Part shown: piece after piece, positions 21,415 through 32,874 of the stretch
How the letters are laid out: every line of letters starts with the position of its first letter
Position numbering within the stretch: position 1 is the stretch's first letter
NCBI GenBank assembly: GCA_033964015.1
Contig: CM066915.1
Location: 2,418,001-2,482,000, forward strand
Length of the DNA: 64,000 nt
Direction of reading: 5' to 3'
DNA from: Scolanthus callimorphus
Taxonomy: Eukaryota; Cnidaria; Anthozoa; Actiniaria; Edwardsiidae
The notes under the pieces: model-generated
What the model saw: the letters and a program-made list of their open reading frames with translations, nothing else
Database searches by the model: none
What the model was told of the DNA's origin: nothing
Made by a program: the position numbers and the translations under genes

Positions 21415-21780
21415 TATTCATAGACCCTCCTTGAAGCCTCTCTGCGCATGCGCGCGCTAAGATTCATTAGGAGTGAGCCGTCGTGAGCGCATTCTCTTAC
21501 CCAGAGCTCCCCGGCTCGTAACCTCGCGGGGGAGGCTCTGGTGACAGCCACTGACGCGTGTGCGAGATTTAGTACAGAGCCGCTGAGAGAAAGACCTTTC
21601 AGCGCATGCTCCAACACTCAAAATCAGCCAAACGGCTCTCAAATGGATGTCACCAGAGCCTCCCCTGCGAACAGACGAGTCGGGGAGCTCTGGGTACGAG
21701 AATGATTCATAGGCCCTCCTTGAAGCTTCTCTGCGCATGCGCGCGCTAAGATTCATTAAGAGGAGCCGTCGTGAGCGCAA
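21415..21780. mobile_element. 'CATTCTCGTACCC' element between ~70-bp direct repeats
   Basis: The element occupies about 21490-21704, with inverted ends cattctcttacccagagctc and gagctctgggtacgagaatg. It is bracketed by two near-identical copies of a segment containing ctctgcgcatgcgcgcgcta (21417-21490 and 21706-21780). The duplication is far longer than a transposon target site. Either the element is larger than usually read, or unequal exchange duplicated the flank. Confidence 0.7.
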
Positions 21781-22089
21781 AATACTGTAATCGGATGTCA
21801 TAACTTGAAAACGATTTCTCGTTACAGTATATTACCCTGGCGCGGGTTATCCAAAGGTGGATTAAATTTTCAAATACAAAATGATTGCAAATGTCTCCAA
21901 ATCGATGTGCAAGTGTGGTGGTGCCCTGATCCAAGCCATATTTTGGGCGCTTGATCCTGTGCCCGTATACCATGTTAATATTACGAGCCGATGAAAACGT
22001 TCACACCGTTTACAAAATTAACGATATATGAACAACTGATGACCATATAGCAAATGCATATAAGCACAGGCGCGGATTCCAGTGTTATT

Positions 22090-22225
22090 TTGACAGATAC
22101 GTTTAAGCTAGTTTTATGTACGTATGCGCGCCAGTTCAGCCAATCAGCGAACGTCAAATAAATGTCACCAGAGCCCCCCCCCCCCCCCCCCCCCGCGAGG
22201 CGACGAGCTCTGGGTACGAGAATGC
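22090..22225. mobile_element. Half copy of the 'CATTCTCGTACCC' element with C run
   Basis: Carries gtcaccagagcc, a C run of about 20 (22175-22194), then gcgaggcgacgagctctggg and tacgagaatg. It lies directly downstream of the STELLO-like gene's stop codon (that gene reads leftward), so it probably forms part of its 3' UTR. Confidence 0.65.
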
Positions 22226-22231
22226 CTTGAA

Positions 22232-22237
22232 TTTATT
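22232..22237 (-). promoter_or_regulatory. Possible poly(A) signal overlapping the stop codon
   Basis: AATAAA on the minus strand overlaps the TAA stop of the STELLO-like gene (gcAAATAAAttc). With the inverted-repeat element starting just beyond, it could be the functional signal. Alternatives were not looked for beyond the element. Confidence 0.3.
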
Positions 22238-25200
22238 TGCGATTGGCTTTAGAGGATACCTGTGGACTAATAATGTTCACCAGGTTTTTTCCGCGTAGGA
22301 GATACGAACTGGGTTGTTCATTCGGCTCTAAAACAACAGGGGCTTTACTAACACTGTCGCATGTTTTAGGCGTAGCGTTGAGCTCCGGCATATCGTATCC
22401 AACACTTATCAAGTCATATAACCATGCTTCCGTCAATATCGCATCCATAGGTCCTACAAACCGCTTGCTCACCATAGAAACCGAAAGATCAAGCACTCGG
22501 CTGAAAAAGTCCTTCCGGTTTGACTTCCACTTCACTAGAAACTTAACCAATCTTCCTGCGTCGTGGTAAAGTGGTTTTTCATCAATGAAATCTAAAAGGT
22601 AACTGTGTGCGTTGCGATGTTGGTAAGCGTTTGGCGGGAAAAACGACAAATGACCTCCAACTTCCCAAAGCAATCTTTGCCCCCAATAACCGCGCCAAAT
22701 ATCGCAAACACGGAAGTTTGTCGAGACGGGTAGCAGCAATGACCATAAGGCATTCTTGTGGAAAAACGTGTTTTGCGAATTGTATGGTGCCATAGTGCCG
22801 GGAGGTAGAGCCAAAGGAGGCGAGTTGTGGTCAAATTTAACGTCTAACCTCACGTCTTTGTCCTTTCTCGTCAAGCGGAAAATAGCGTCCACATCGGGGT
22901 CGCCATCTACAACGCCTTGTTGAATCGTTGCTTGTACATTTTGACACTTTACAAATGTCTTTTCTATCGGCTCCGATATACTCTCCAAGGGATATCCCCT
23001 AGGCCAAATGGAACCTTGTCCAAAATTCGCGTAAGGATTCACTATAGTTGAGCTTGTTTTGTAAACGTGAAATTCCCCTTTTTCCTTTTCAAAGAACGTG
23101 ACCTTACCACCTGTGGGATGGTTGTCGTCGTCTGTATCGTAGATGTATTTGGCGCCGTGCTGGATAGCGTACAGGAAACCAATATTCTTTCGTGTGTAGC
23201 TTTTATAAGGTAACAGCTCTGTGATGCGGTACCCAAGTTTCTTTTGGCGCTCCACGCTCAAGAAGACGCAATTGGGATGGCTGAAAATAGAACAAAAGTT
23301 GAATAAGACACAGTCCAAACACCACTGTTAATTCAGTCACTATGTTGTCTGCTTCATTAGATAGTAAAACAGGCCCGTAGCCAGAGAAGAATTGTTACCG
23401 AGGCAGAGTGAGTGAAATACTATTTGTGAACAAAAAAAGGTTCATCCAAGGCGGATGGCATTGCCAGTGAGTCTCGTGAAAGGAAAATATATCAAGTCTA
23501 ACGTTAGGACAAATTTCAAATGACTGCAGGTCGCCCTGTTAGCAGAGGCTTTTCCTTGACATTTCGCTCTCTCGTTTTGTTGTTAGCCCTCGCGGTTTGG
23601 CTGTCGCGCTCTGTTTTCTTTGTTAAACAACTACGCGAATGCACGACACGCGACTAAGGCTGCATGCATTATGTATACTACAGGGGGGGGCAGAGGATTT
23701 TTTTTTGACAATGCAAAATTTTCAGGTCCCCCCAAGACACAACATATTTTTTACGAATCCCCCCTCTTGATCAAAAGAAAAAAACATGCCCGCAATTTTG
23801 ACAATGAAGCTACAAGATTAATCAAAAGCCCAAAGCGTTTTTGTCTGGCAGACAAAAGTCACTGAAGAGGACCTCGAGGAATTGTGGTAAAACAAGAAGG
23901 CCTTTTACGATTTTGTAAGTTTATAAATCTTTATGCGCGCGCACGCAGCTGTTTAGCGTAGTGCAAGTGATATTTCTTCAGGAGGTTCAAACTCGGTGTT
24001 CAACAATTGAGAGCCTTCCTTCATTTACTTTTCAAACTGCACAACCTTGTCTTAAATATATATAATACCTCAACAAAAATATGCGTCCCCTCTTCATGTT
24101 ATGAAAAAAACTTGACATCCCCCCTTTTCCAGTTCCTAAATTTTGAGATCCCCCCTCAAAATCCTCTGCCCCCCCCCCCCCCCCCCCCCCTGTAGTATAC
24201 ATAATGAATGCAGCCTAACTTCGTCTAATGTTCATAGACTGACAGTAAGAAAGCTCTGCTAGCAGGGTAACTGCAGGTACATCTAGCCAGTCAAAACCCG
24301 CGATATGCACGTGACTGGTTTCGAGCATGTGATCACTATAGCGGTTTGGACAAATTCTCGATCATGCAACAACAACAACAACACACGACTTGAATAAGTA
24401 CCTCCAGTCGGCTGGTGTTTTAGTGTCCCCGACCACCACTACTTTCCATCCGTCCATCGCTGCGAGTTTCTTGACGTCATCCGTCGGTTTGTTGATAGTG
24501 GTCACTACAACCCATTTATCATGCAAAGCGCTAGCTTGAGGCTTGGGTTTCTTTGGGACATTCTTCCAGTCGATGTCTTTTTCTAGGCCGTTAGCATGCT
24601 TTATCGTTTTCCAGTCCACCAATAGACCTTTGTGCTTGGACGTAACCAGTGTCGTGTCAAATCTGTATGTTACAAAAAACAGAAGGATGTAAAAACCCAG
24701 AGATAGCTTGCTCAGTAAAATGCGGCGTGAGTCTCCCGCAAAATGCGTGAGAATTGATCTCTGGAAACAAAGCCATTGTAATTGAAAGTAGAATCCGTTG
24801 AAGAAAATTTCGCAAAAAACTGTCTATATACTCCCAACGTTGCAAAACTTTAGTAAGGGTCTGTATTTTCATATATTTATCCGCGCAGGGTGCCCTGTCG
24901 ATTTAAAATCTCGTCTCAGGGCCTTCGGCCGAGAAAAACAAAATGGCGACCAAGAGAAGGATGTTTCTCGAGTACCTGCAAGTTCTGTTGAATGTTCCTG
25001 CTTTTTTCGCTAAGATACGAAGAAAAATACTTACAGACCTTCCAGATAAGATAAGGGGGGAATTTCCTACAAGGAGGTGTTACAACGTCTACAATTTTTT
25101 GAGTAAGTTTTTGGGGGATCAAAAAGTTTCAGTTAAGTAAGAAGTTATGTAAGAGTTAATTACCGAGATTCGAGGCAATAACCCAAATACATCCCAAGGG

Positions 25201-28200
25201 CCGTAGGCCCGCGGGATGTATTTGGGTTATTGCCGAGAATCGAGGTAATTAACTGGCTTATTACAAGATTGGCAAGGTTTTCAGAAAACAGGAACAAATT
25301 AAATGCATTCTTCTCGTTGAATTTCAAAGTTTTGACAAGGAGTATAGTTTACAATTGAAAAAGGTAGCGCATTCCGATAGGAACTATTGTTAGTTATTTA
25401 GCGGTTTTCATAGACGTACGTTCCCCAGAGAAAATGAATGACAGGTTTTATTCAACCATGATTGACAAAGGTCCAAAAAAATATATATATATACAGCTTG
25501 AGTGCATTCATTTGTTAGCAGAACACGAATTATGTCTTTTGTTTTCGTACAAAACAGCCAGGCCAAATATCGAGTGGCTTTTTGTAAAAGCGCGACTCAT
25601 TCAAACGGTATTTTCGTTTGTACCACGCACTGACTGCTACTAGTCAATTTGCATAACGCTGAGTAACAACATGGATCGGAACTGCTTCAAGCTGGAGTAA
25701 CTGAAGGCAAGTTTCAGGTAATTTGCGCTCGTTGGTTGTTCTCTAAGATAAGATATGTAAACGATTTCATCTGTATTTTCAGGTTTACCTGCTTGAACAC
25801 ACTCTATGGGCCAGGAAACCAAGCAAGTAGGCTGGACAAACGCTTTATGGTTCAAGTCGGTTCAAGTGAAGGCGTTTCTCGGATATTTCGGATATGGTGT
25901 TTTGTAGCGTTCAACGGGATTCGCGATAAAGGATAATCATGCAGGAGCAAATAGAGCGGATTTCAGATGACTGTCGTGAGTTTTTCGCAATTACTTTGTA
26001 ATTACTCCTATAGGTTTTTATTAAGAATTGCTGTAATCACGTTGCGATTGGTCTCACTACAGTCATATGAAATCCGCTCTATTTGACAATAGTAGACAGG
26101 TAGTCATATAGATGCATAAACTGAGATTATTGGTGTTTTTTTCTCGGGATGTATGGATTTGAATTCACTAGGAAAAGAGTTTGGGGGTGACTAGATTGAG
26201 TAGCGTGAGTAGAATGTCCATGTATTTAACTGAGTTAAATACCTAATGTTTATTATATAAACACAAATGAAATACCAGGTGATCTCCCGCGCGAAAATTT
26301 GATATCTTCACACGTGAAAATATCATGTTATTTTCACATGTGAAAATATCACACTTGCCTTTGCTGGATGCTCGATTTTTAAAGAGCCCGTGTCAGCCAC
26401 TCCTTTGTTATTGTTTTCGTTGGATATTAGAAGACGAATTTCGTTTAGAAATCTCTTAATAAACATCTAAGAACAAAGTTTCAGATTTAATTTACCAAAT
26501 TCAATCGAGAACATTGCTCTATATTCTTTAAATCAGCCGATGGAAATGGATGCTTTTTCCGACTTGGTATGTTGCTATGCTGTCAAAATGGCGGCTGACA
26601 CAGGCTCTTTAAGCTTAACTCAAAAAAAATTTGAATTTGGTATTTCATTGATGTTTATATAATAAACAGAACATTACATGACCGCTTGGAGATACGAATT
26701 TCATCTTCTCGTGTTAAAAATTTATCTCACTCGTTCGCTGCGCTCACTCGTGAGATAAATTTTCAACACTCGAAGATAAAATTCGTATCTCCGCGCGGCC
26801 ATGTAATATCCTCTATTTATTTAATGAGGTATTTAACTCTGTATATACCCGGGATGTTCCACTTACAGCTATTCAATTCTTTCATCAGCCCCTCTCTTCC
26901 TAGAGAATTTCAAATCCCTTCCCGGCTTTAAGTTACTTGCAAGGTATGTACGTTAGTTGGAGACCTCAAAAACACAATGGAAACCGTGTCAATCATGTAA
27001 TAAAAGATAGAATCCTATGATATCTCTTTTTTGTCGTAAATTGAGGACGAGATATCATAGGATTCAAGTATATTCAAAGCGTTCAGTCGGTAGATTCCGC
27101 CGAAAATAGCACTCAAAAAGGCGATATCGCCCTCGTCGCTGCGCGACTCGTGCGATATCGCTTTTTTCGTGCTATTTTCTTAGCGGAATCTAGCCTCCTG
27201 AAGCTTTGAATAATCCTATAGTACACCCATATGAGGGTCAAAAAAGTTTAGTTCACCATATTGAGGGGTCATAAAAAATTTGGACAGACAGACAGTGTAA
27301 CTCCAATAAATATAGATACAAAAAATATTTCCTGTCTGCTCCCCTATAAAATAATACATGTTTCTGAAATAATTTGCATACTTTTTGAAACTTCTATGTT
27401 ACTGTTTTCAAGAAACAATTTCTTAGAACAACACGAAGTCAATTAAAACCATAAATCATCAAAATCAAGTAACACATTTTCTTATATATGCTTACCCTGG
27501 AGACCACAGGCTGAAAATCTGGCCCATTCGCATTAAATTTTAATCCTTGAGCCTACGCTCAAAAATTTTAATCCTTCTGGTTCCTAGAAGGTCAGTTAAG
27601 AGTTATCTGTAGATAAACGCTTATCCAATGGATAAATCCTGAACAAATCCTATACAACAGAGAACTTTTATCTGTGGATAACTTTATCCAACCTTTCAGG
27701 AATCGGCCCCTGGTTTCCAAGGCGCACAAAACTTGATCGACCAGTTTTTCCAAGCTCACGCCATTTTCTCACACATGCGCGACAGAGAAGTGTCATTTGT
27801 ATGCAGAGGCTACTTTTGCGTAGTTGAAAAACACAAGAAAACATTTAAAGTAAAAGAAAATGCAGGGAGATAAAAAGTAGCCTCTGCTCGCAGGGTAATG
27901 CTTCACTTGCAGAAACATGATAAATGTAGAGATGTATAATTAATGTATGTTAAGATTTGATAAGAATTACATGTTGGTGTTATGACAGACATTTGCTTTG
28001 ATCAAAAGCTTTTTGAAAATGGGCATTTGAAATTTCTCTGTCAAATATATTTTTTCCACATTCTGCTAGAAGTGACCTCTGCACACAAATATCACAACCT
28101 CTTCCAGGATCATGGATGTACTTGACTGGTTTGGCTGGTTTTACAAGAATAGCTCAGTGTTTTTGCTTCGAAAACAGCACACACTTTCATGAGTAACTTC

Positions 28201-30474
28201 TTGTTCAATGACCAACACACAACATTTTGCTCAAATTTCTATAAAAAATAAAACGATCTCCAATCATGAGTATCAGAGCTGCGCAGGGAGATAAAAGTCC
28301 CCGGGGGGGGGGGGGGGGGGGACTCCCATATTTTGGGGCGGGGGTGCTCGTCGTTAACTTTCGATTTTACCCCTAAAAGGTACTAAACATGGCGTCGCTT
28401 AGCTGATTTTGACCCCTAAAAGGTACCAACAAGACGTATTTTCCTTCGTAATTTTCTCTCGTATTTTTTTACGAGGGAAAATATGTCTGAAAGTCAGGCT
28501 ACCAACAAGTGTAATTTGCTTGATTTGCTAGAACGGACCTCTAAGAGGTACCTATCTGGAAAAAATTACATGCTTTCGAATTTTAACCCTAAAAGGTACC
28601 AGAGGCCTGATTTTAAACCCTAAAAGGTACGACGAGCACCCCCGCCCCAAAAATATGGGAGTCCCCCCCCCGGGTAAAAAGTAGCCTCTACTCACAGGGT
28701 ACTAAAAGTTCTGCTAATGATTCTGCTAAGATTTCTTGAATGATTCTCTCTTATACCACATGGAGTGCATGCATACGCAATAGTCAGCTTATATTAGGGT
28801 GTGTACTAAGTCGAGAAGTGGCAGTTTGTACAGAGCCAAAACAACACATGGCCCCTGTGACCGATGGAACCCATGGAAAAAACTTCATCCAATACATATG
28901 TTGAGAATGGGGAGTTTGCAGGTGTTGCGTGACATTTTGAATTTTGATCCCAGCAAAATAAAAATACCATATTTGAAAAGAGCTAACCGAAATGTGTGAA
29001 ATCCTCAAATTTGAGTTGGCTTCGACAAATAACACAGAAGTTATAAGCGTCGGAAGTTGGTTGTTTTCCTATAGGTTTAATGTTGTGGTGGGCAACAGTT
29101 GCCCACCAAGACATTTAACGTATAGAGAAACAGCTTACTTCGGGCGTCAATAACTTTGCTAATATTTACCCAAATCAACTCAAATTTTCGCCTTTTTCTA
29201 ATTTCGGCAAGCTCTTTTCAAATATGATATTTTTATTTTACTAGGGTCAAAATTCAAAATGTCACGCAACACCTGCAAACTCCCCATTTCATCATTGAGC
29301 AAAAGCAACCCATGGGTAAAGGTTCAAGGAGTCTTTTGCCAAAATATTGTTGCCATTTTGTTTTTGTTCAGGCTTAGAATGCGTGTTTCCAAAAAATATC
29401 CATACCCCCCCCCCACGGAAGGGTGTTGAGAAATGACCCCCCCTCCCCCTCCCCTCTGGAATTTCCAAAGAAAAATACAGTGTTTGTATGGAAAAGATCA
29501 GCAGGGGCCGGTTCCTAGAAGGCCAGTTAAGAGTTATCTGTAGGATAAACGCTTATCCAATGGATAAATCCTGAACAAAACCTATACAACAGATAACTTT
29601 TATTCATGGGATAACTTTATCCAACCTTTCAGGAACCAGGCCCAGGTAAATTGACCCCCACCCCTCTGGAATTTTCAATCCCTTCCATAGGGGGGTATGG
29701 ATATTTTTTGGAAACACACAATATACATTTGTACACATATGATATCATTTTACTAACTATCACAAAAATTTTAATGATATTAATAATTATTTATAAAAAA
29801 ATGATTTTCTCCTTTACATAGATACATAGATACATAGATACTTTTATTGGTGCCGGTGGAACCTTGTTTTTGTTACTACCCTCCCAGGAAAAATACATTA
29901 ACATTGGCATTGATTCCAATAAATTTGTTTGGATATGCTTTAAGTCAGTTAGAATTCAATAGAACCACCCAATGTATGTTCTTCCATACAGATACTGTAT
30001 TTTCCTCCTGTATTTTCCTTTTCCAGAGGGGTGGGGGTCAATTTTCAACACTTTCCCATGGGGGGGGGGGGTGTTCATGGGAACACCAGTTTCTCATCAC
30101 CTGGTATTGATGTTATCTACCCTGAGTCTGGCTGGTGAGAAGTACAGGGATGTCAACCCCAGGACGTAAAATATCTGGAGACTGCCTTGAAATGGCGAAA
30201 TTTCCCGTAATTCTCCCGGGAGAAATACAGCAAATGTATGGAAGTCGTCTTGAATTTTCACAGGGAGGCAAAGTGAAAAATCTTGAGACTCCCAGCAAAA
30301 CTGGGAGAGTTGACATCCCTGGAAGTAGATGTTTGACTATTTTATAGTATCTTACCTCTCCTCATGAGTTTGGCTGGTGGAATGTGGATCTGTAGCTATT
30401 TTGTAGTATACAACCATAAGTAAAGCTTGTGCCGCAATGCCAATGGCTACCAAGCAGTATACTGACTTACTCAT
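22233..30474 (-). CDS. STELLO/DUF288-type glycosyltransferase-like protein, three exons
   Basis: Minus-strand exons: 30474-30356, 24662-24402, 23280-22233. Both introns are phase 2 with GT-AG borders, and the joined frame is 475 residues. Exon 1 is a type II membrane anchor: a short cytosolic MSKSVY, then a hydrophobic stretch through residue ~24. Exon 2 carries DKWVVVTTINKPTDDVKKL and GWKVVVVGDTKTPADW, the family's N-terminal strand pattern. Exon 3 has PYKSYTRKNIGFLYAIQHGA followed by YDTDDDN (D175-N180), a metal-binding DxD-like motif. Plant STELLO proteins are Golgi membrane proteins that help assemble cellulose synthase; the animal role is unknown. A bare cttcaggtttacag just before the ATG may be an acceptor of a noncoding first exon. 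Confidence 0.88.
23530..24272. mobile_element. Element with gctctgctagcagggta end, split by another insertion
   Basis: The outer sequence (ttggctgtcgcgctctgttt ... aacaactacgcgaatgcacg and, after the insert, gaaagctctgctagcagggt) matches an uninterrupted copy at 57870-58002. The insertion site is near 23655. Confidence 0.7.
23653..24222. mobile_element. Nested inverted-repeat element with poly-C/poly-G ends
   Basis: Left ggctgcatgcattatgtata ctacagggggg and right cccccctgtag tatacataatgaatgcagcc are complementary. Near the right end is a C run of about 20 bases (24170-24190). It lies in intron 2 of the STELLO-like gene and inside the outer element. Confidence 0.8.
25155..25258. mobile_element. 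Foldback element with ggccgtaggcc loop
   Basis: Arms gttaattaccgagattcgag and ctcgaggtaattaac-like sequence pair, followed inward by caataacccaaatacatccc and gggatgtatttgggttattg. The loop is aagggccgtaggcccgc. Confidence 0.85.
25954..26079. mobile_element. TA-flanked inverted-repeat element, intact copy
   Basis: Left gagcggatttcagatgactg and right cagtcatatgaaatccgctc, both flanked by TA. The interior contains gcaattactttgtaattact. Best reference copy of the family in the window. Confidence 0.88.
26223..26830. mobile_element. Nest of AT-rich foldback elements
   Basis: An outer AT-rich element (tttattatataaacacaaat ... gatgtttatataataaacag) encloses a TTAA-flanked element at 26383-26608. 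A further hairpin at 26663-26815 has arms gagatacgaatttcatcttc / gaagataaaattcgtatctc and loop ctcgttcgctgcgctcactc. In the large intron 1 of the STELLO-like gene. Confidence 0.7.
26383..26608. mobile_element. TTAA-flanked element, family 'AGAGNCNGTGTCAGCC'
   Basis: Ends agagcccgtgtcagccactc and gcggctgacacaggctct, with TTAA on both sides, as for piggyBac-type insertions. Same family as 54651-54877 and a worn copy at 48600-48722. The interior shares ctttaaatcagccgatgga and attcaatcgagaac. Confidence 0.85.
26996..27212. mobile_element. Two adjacent hairpins
   Basis: At 27012-27066, aatcctatgatatctctttt pairs with gagatatcataggatt. At 27072-27211, caaagcgttcag...agattccgc pairs with gcggaatct...gaagctttg around caaaaaggcgatatcgccct, with loop cctcgtcgctgcgcgactcg. 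Neither codes. Confidence 0.8.
27582..27722. mobile_element. Word-iterated element (ggataa/ttatcc), copy 1
   Basis: Edges ggttcctagaagg and ctttcaggaatcggccc. The interior repeats ggataa and its complement ttatcc about six times (cgcttatccaatggataaat, gtggataactttatccaacc). Copies 2 and 3 are at 29505-29645 and 31118-31258. Confidence 0.85.
28297..28680. mobile_element. Inverted-repeat element with ggggtgctcgtcg ends, copy 2
   Basis: Left gactcccatattttggggcg and right ccccaaaaatatgggagtcc are complementary, bounded by a G run (28303-28320) and a C run (28665-28672). Internal cccctaaaaggtac words as in copy 1 at 17870-18206. Confidence 0.88.
28907..29290. mobile_element. Foldback element with ~80-bp arms
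   Basis: Left aatggggagtttgcaggtgt ... gaaaagagct is matched by right agctcttttcaaatatgata ... acacctgcaaactccccatt. The arms are about 80 bp with few mismatches. The centre holds gtgggcaacagttgcccacc, a perfect small palindrome. Confidence 0.9.
29383..29725. mobile_element. 'TGTGTGGTTCCAG'-related element, split by a ggataa element
   Basis: Left gcgtgtttccaaaaaatatc and right gatattttttggaaacacac are complementary. A ggataa-word element (29505-29645) sits in the middle (after gatcagca, before aggtaaattgac), so it inserted later. Confidence 0.8.
29505..29645. mobile_element. Word-iterated element (ggataa), copy 2, nested
   Basis: Edges gggccggttcctagaaggcc and cctttcaggaaccaggccc are complementary at their outer parts. 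Same internal ttatcc/ggataa pattern as at 27582-27722. Confidence 0.88.
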
Positions 30475-30479
30475 CTGTA

Positions 30480-31117
30480 AACCTGAAGTAGAGACTGTAG
30501 TTAATTGGTGGGGAGGGATGGGCCGGGAACGTTAGGGGGGAGGAGGTACTGGACCAAAAGTTGCATTGGGTAGGAGTGTTCTACTCAGAATTGAAAATGT
30601 AACCCTGTTGATTACTCACCCGCATTAGGCAGGTGTCACAAGATTGTGAAGCCTGACTCCTGCATGATTCTTGCGAAAATGTTCTACATTTACTGTATTT
30701 CATCCGCATTGTCGCTCTCAGGATTTTGTCATACATTTTTTTTGTATTTAAGTCTTATCTGCCTGCACGTGAGGAAGAATCTCGAGATTTTTGAGCAAGT
30801 TGGGTTGACAGGTGTGATACAGTGTCTATAGGGGATATGGGGTGATATTTATGTCTGGAAATTTGTAAGAAATACTCAATAAAAATCCCTCTTGCATGTG
30901 AGGGTGAAGTTGAGCTATGTCTTTGAGACTCCATCTGCGAACATGGACAACATCAACTTAAAACAGCAGGGTAAAAGTTTTATGGATGCATGATTTTAAT
31001 CAATTAAGTAATTTTTAACAAATTTCGGACCTAAATATCACTTCATACATTCTCTCTAATTCCCTACATAAAGGCCATAACACTGTATTTTGCCGGTACA
31101 AATACTGAGCCTGGGTC
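30480..31117. other. Upstream region of the STELLO-like gene
   Basis: This stretch should contain the 5' UTR or a first intron of the minus-strand gene. No TATA box, CpG cluster or further coding exon was recognised. A CG-richer patch at 31480-31560 could be a promoter, but nothing proves it. Confidence 0.35.
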
Positions 31118-31258
31118 GGCCGCCGGTTCCTGAACGTCAGATAAGAGTTATCAGCAGATAAACGCTTATCCAACGGATAAATCTAGCACAAAAACCTATA
31201 CAACAGATAACTTTTATCCGTGGATAACTTTATCCAACCTTTCAGGAATCGGCCCCCC
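31118..31258. mobile_element. Word-iterated element (ggataa), copy 3
   Basis: Edges gccgccggttcctgaacgtc and cctttcaggaatcggccccc. Internal cgcttatccaacggataaat and gtggataactttatccaacc. Confidence 0.85.
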
Positions 31259-31771
31259 TGGGTCACCTACGTTATGAAACGGTTTAAAGTAGTGAATTAG
31301 ATCTCATGAAATTTTGATCCATCCTTTGGTCTGCAAACGATGATATTCTGGACGTTTCTTACCGTATTAGAGCAACACAACCATAAAATTGTCACATTCA
31401 TCGGACACAGGGTTTTCAAAATTGTCGGAGATGAAGGCACCTTGTGCGAGACTAGAAACTGAAAGCTGAAACTGAAGCAGGTGGAGATACAAGAACACAG
31501 GCCACGCAATCGCACGCGACCTCAGGCAACTTAGGCGATTAAAAAACCTCCTCTCCGGCGAGATTTGAGGCGATACATCGAGAAACCAGAAACTTATAAG
31601 TGAGTTATAACTGAAGTGAATTGAAACGCCGACTCTTCTTAGCTTGACACGGCTTGATTAGAAGACAAAAGAACTTTCGCTAATGAGATGTTGCTATGTT
31701 ACAGATGTCAATTTGCATACAGAGGAATTTATAGGTCTATACATAGTGAAACCTCCTAATACATGCTACTA

Positions 31772-31998
31772 AGGGGTGGACCATTAGAAATTGGGGGAGG
31801 GGGGGGTGGCAATTTTTTTGTGCATGAATTTTTTTTTAGGGATCAGGTTGTGCAAGAATTTTTTTTCGGAATTTATATCATGTTTTTTACTAGCTTGGAT
31901 CTCTGCAAGATTTTTTTTTTGGAAGGATTGGCCTTGCTCGAATTTTTTTTTTGGGAATTGCCACCCCCCCTCCCCCAATTTCTAATGGTCCACCCCTA
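31772..31998. mobile_element. Inverted-repeat element, 'AGGGGTGGACCATTAG' ends
   Basis: Left aggggtggaccattagaaat and right atttctaatggtccacccct are perfect complements, continuing into tgggggaggggggggtggca and its inverse. The interior is T-rich with aatttttttt words. Frames on both strands are low-complexity. Confidence 0.9.
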
Positions 31999-32093
31999 AC
32001 CAAGACCTACTAAACGTGTTTATGTATTTCTTTTGAGAAAATAGTATTAAAGGAAATGCACAGGTACAGACCTGTCGCTCTTATATCTGTTAT

Positions 32094-32508
32094 GTATCAG
32101 TCAATTCCAGCGGTGACCATGCCCCCCCCGGGCAATTGGTCATTTCTAAAAATAAAACTGAAAATTCCCCGCCCCCGGGCAGCAAAAATGCAGAATACCC
32201 CACGGCGGGGAACACAAAAAGCGGAAAAATGCCCCACCCCCGGGACGAGAAAAAGACGGTTAAATTCTGCGTGACAAAGCTTCACAACAAAAACTTCAAC
32301 TCCATTTATACTGTGCGAGCATTTACAATTCGTTTTTAAATGTACTTTAGTTTTCTCCGCGTCTTTGAACGAGTTCTCATTTCACTGAAAGTGAGACAAA
32401 ATATAAATAAAGAAGTGACATTCCTAGGCCATTCGCGGTTGTAGCAATGCCCCACGGTGTCCGGGGGGGGGGGGGGGGGGATGGTCACCGCTGGAATTGA
32501 CTGATACA
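32094..32508. mobile_element. Inverted-repeat element, 'TATCAGTCAATTCCAGCGG' ends
   Basis: Left tatcagtcaattccagcggt and right accgctggaattgactgata are perfect complements, then gaccatgcccccccc against a G run (32462-32480). The interior contains repeated ccccgcccccgggc words. Confidence 0.9.
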
Positions 32509-32874
32509 TTATATGGCATGCGTTATATCAACTCCCTGGTTATATCTACTTTTGAGTATGTAGACGCATTCTCGTGCAGAGCTCCCCGGCTCTCGACGCA
32601 TGCTCAAAAGAAAATGGTGTTTTTATGCCTCATAATTACTTTTACTTTTAGAGCGTTATATTAAGTCGAAGATAAAGACGACTAGGAAACGAATGCCAGT
32701 GTTATTTTGACAGATGCGTATTTTAGCGGAGCTCCCGCGGGCGCCGAAGGCGCCCGCGAGCGGAGCCCCATAGCTACATGCAGGAGAAAAAGGAACAAAA
32801 AAAAGTGTATATGCATCCAACGATTCTGTCATGGACTTCCGGTTTGTGCGTTCTATTCGTCCGGAATGACGTCA

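Noticed and set aside
31297..31515. Possible coding exon upstream of the STELLO-like gene
   Set aside because: Cys/Ser-rich minus-strand frame without family match; not needed to complete the 475-residue protein.
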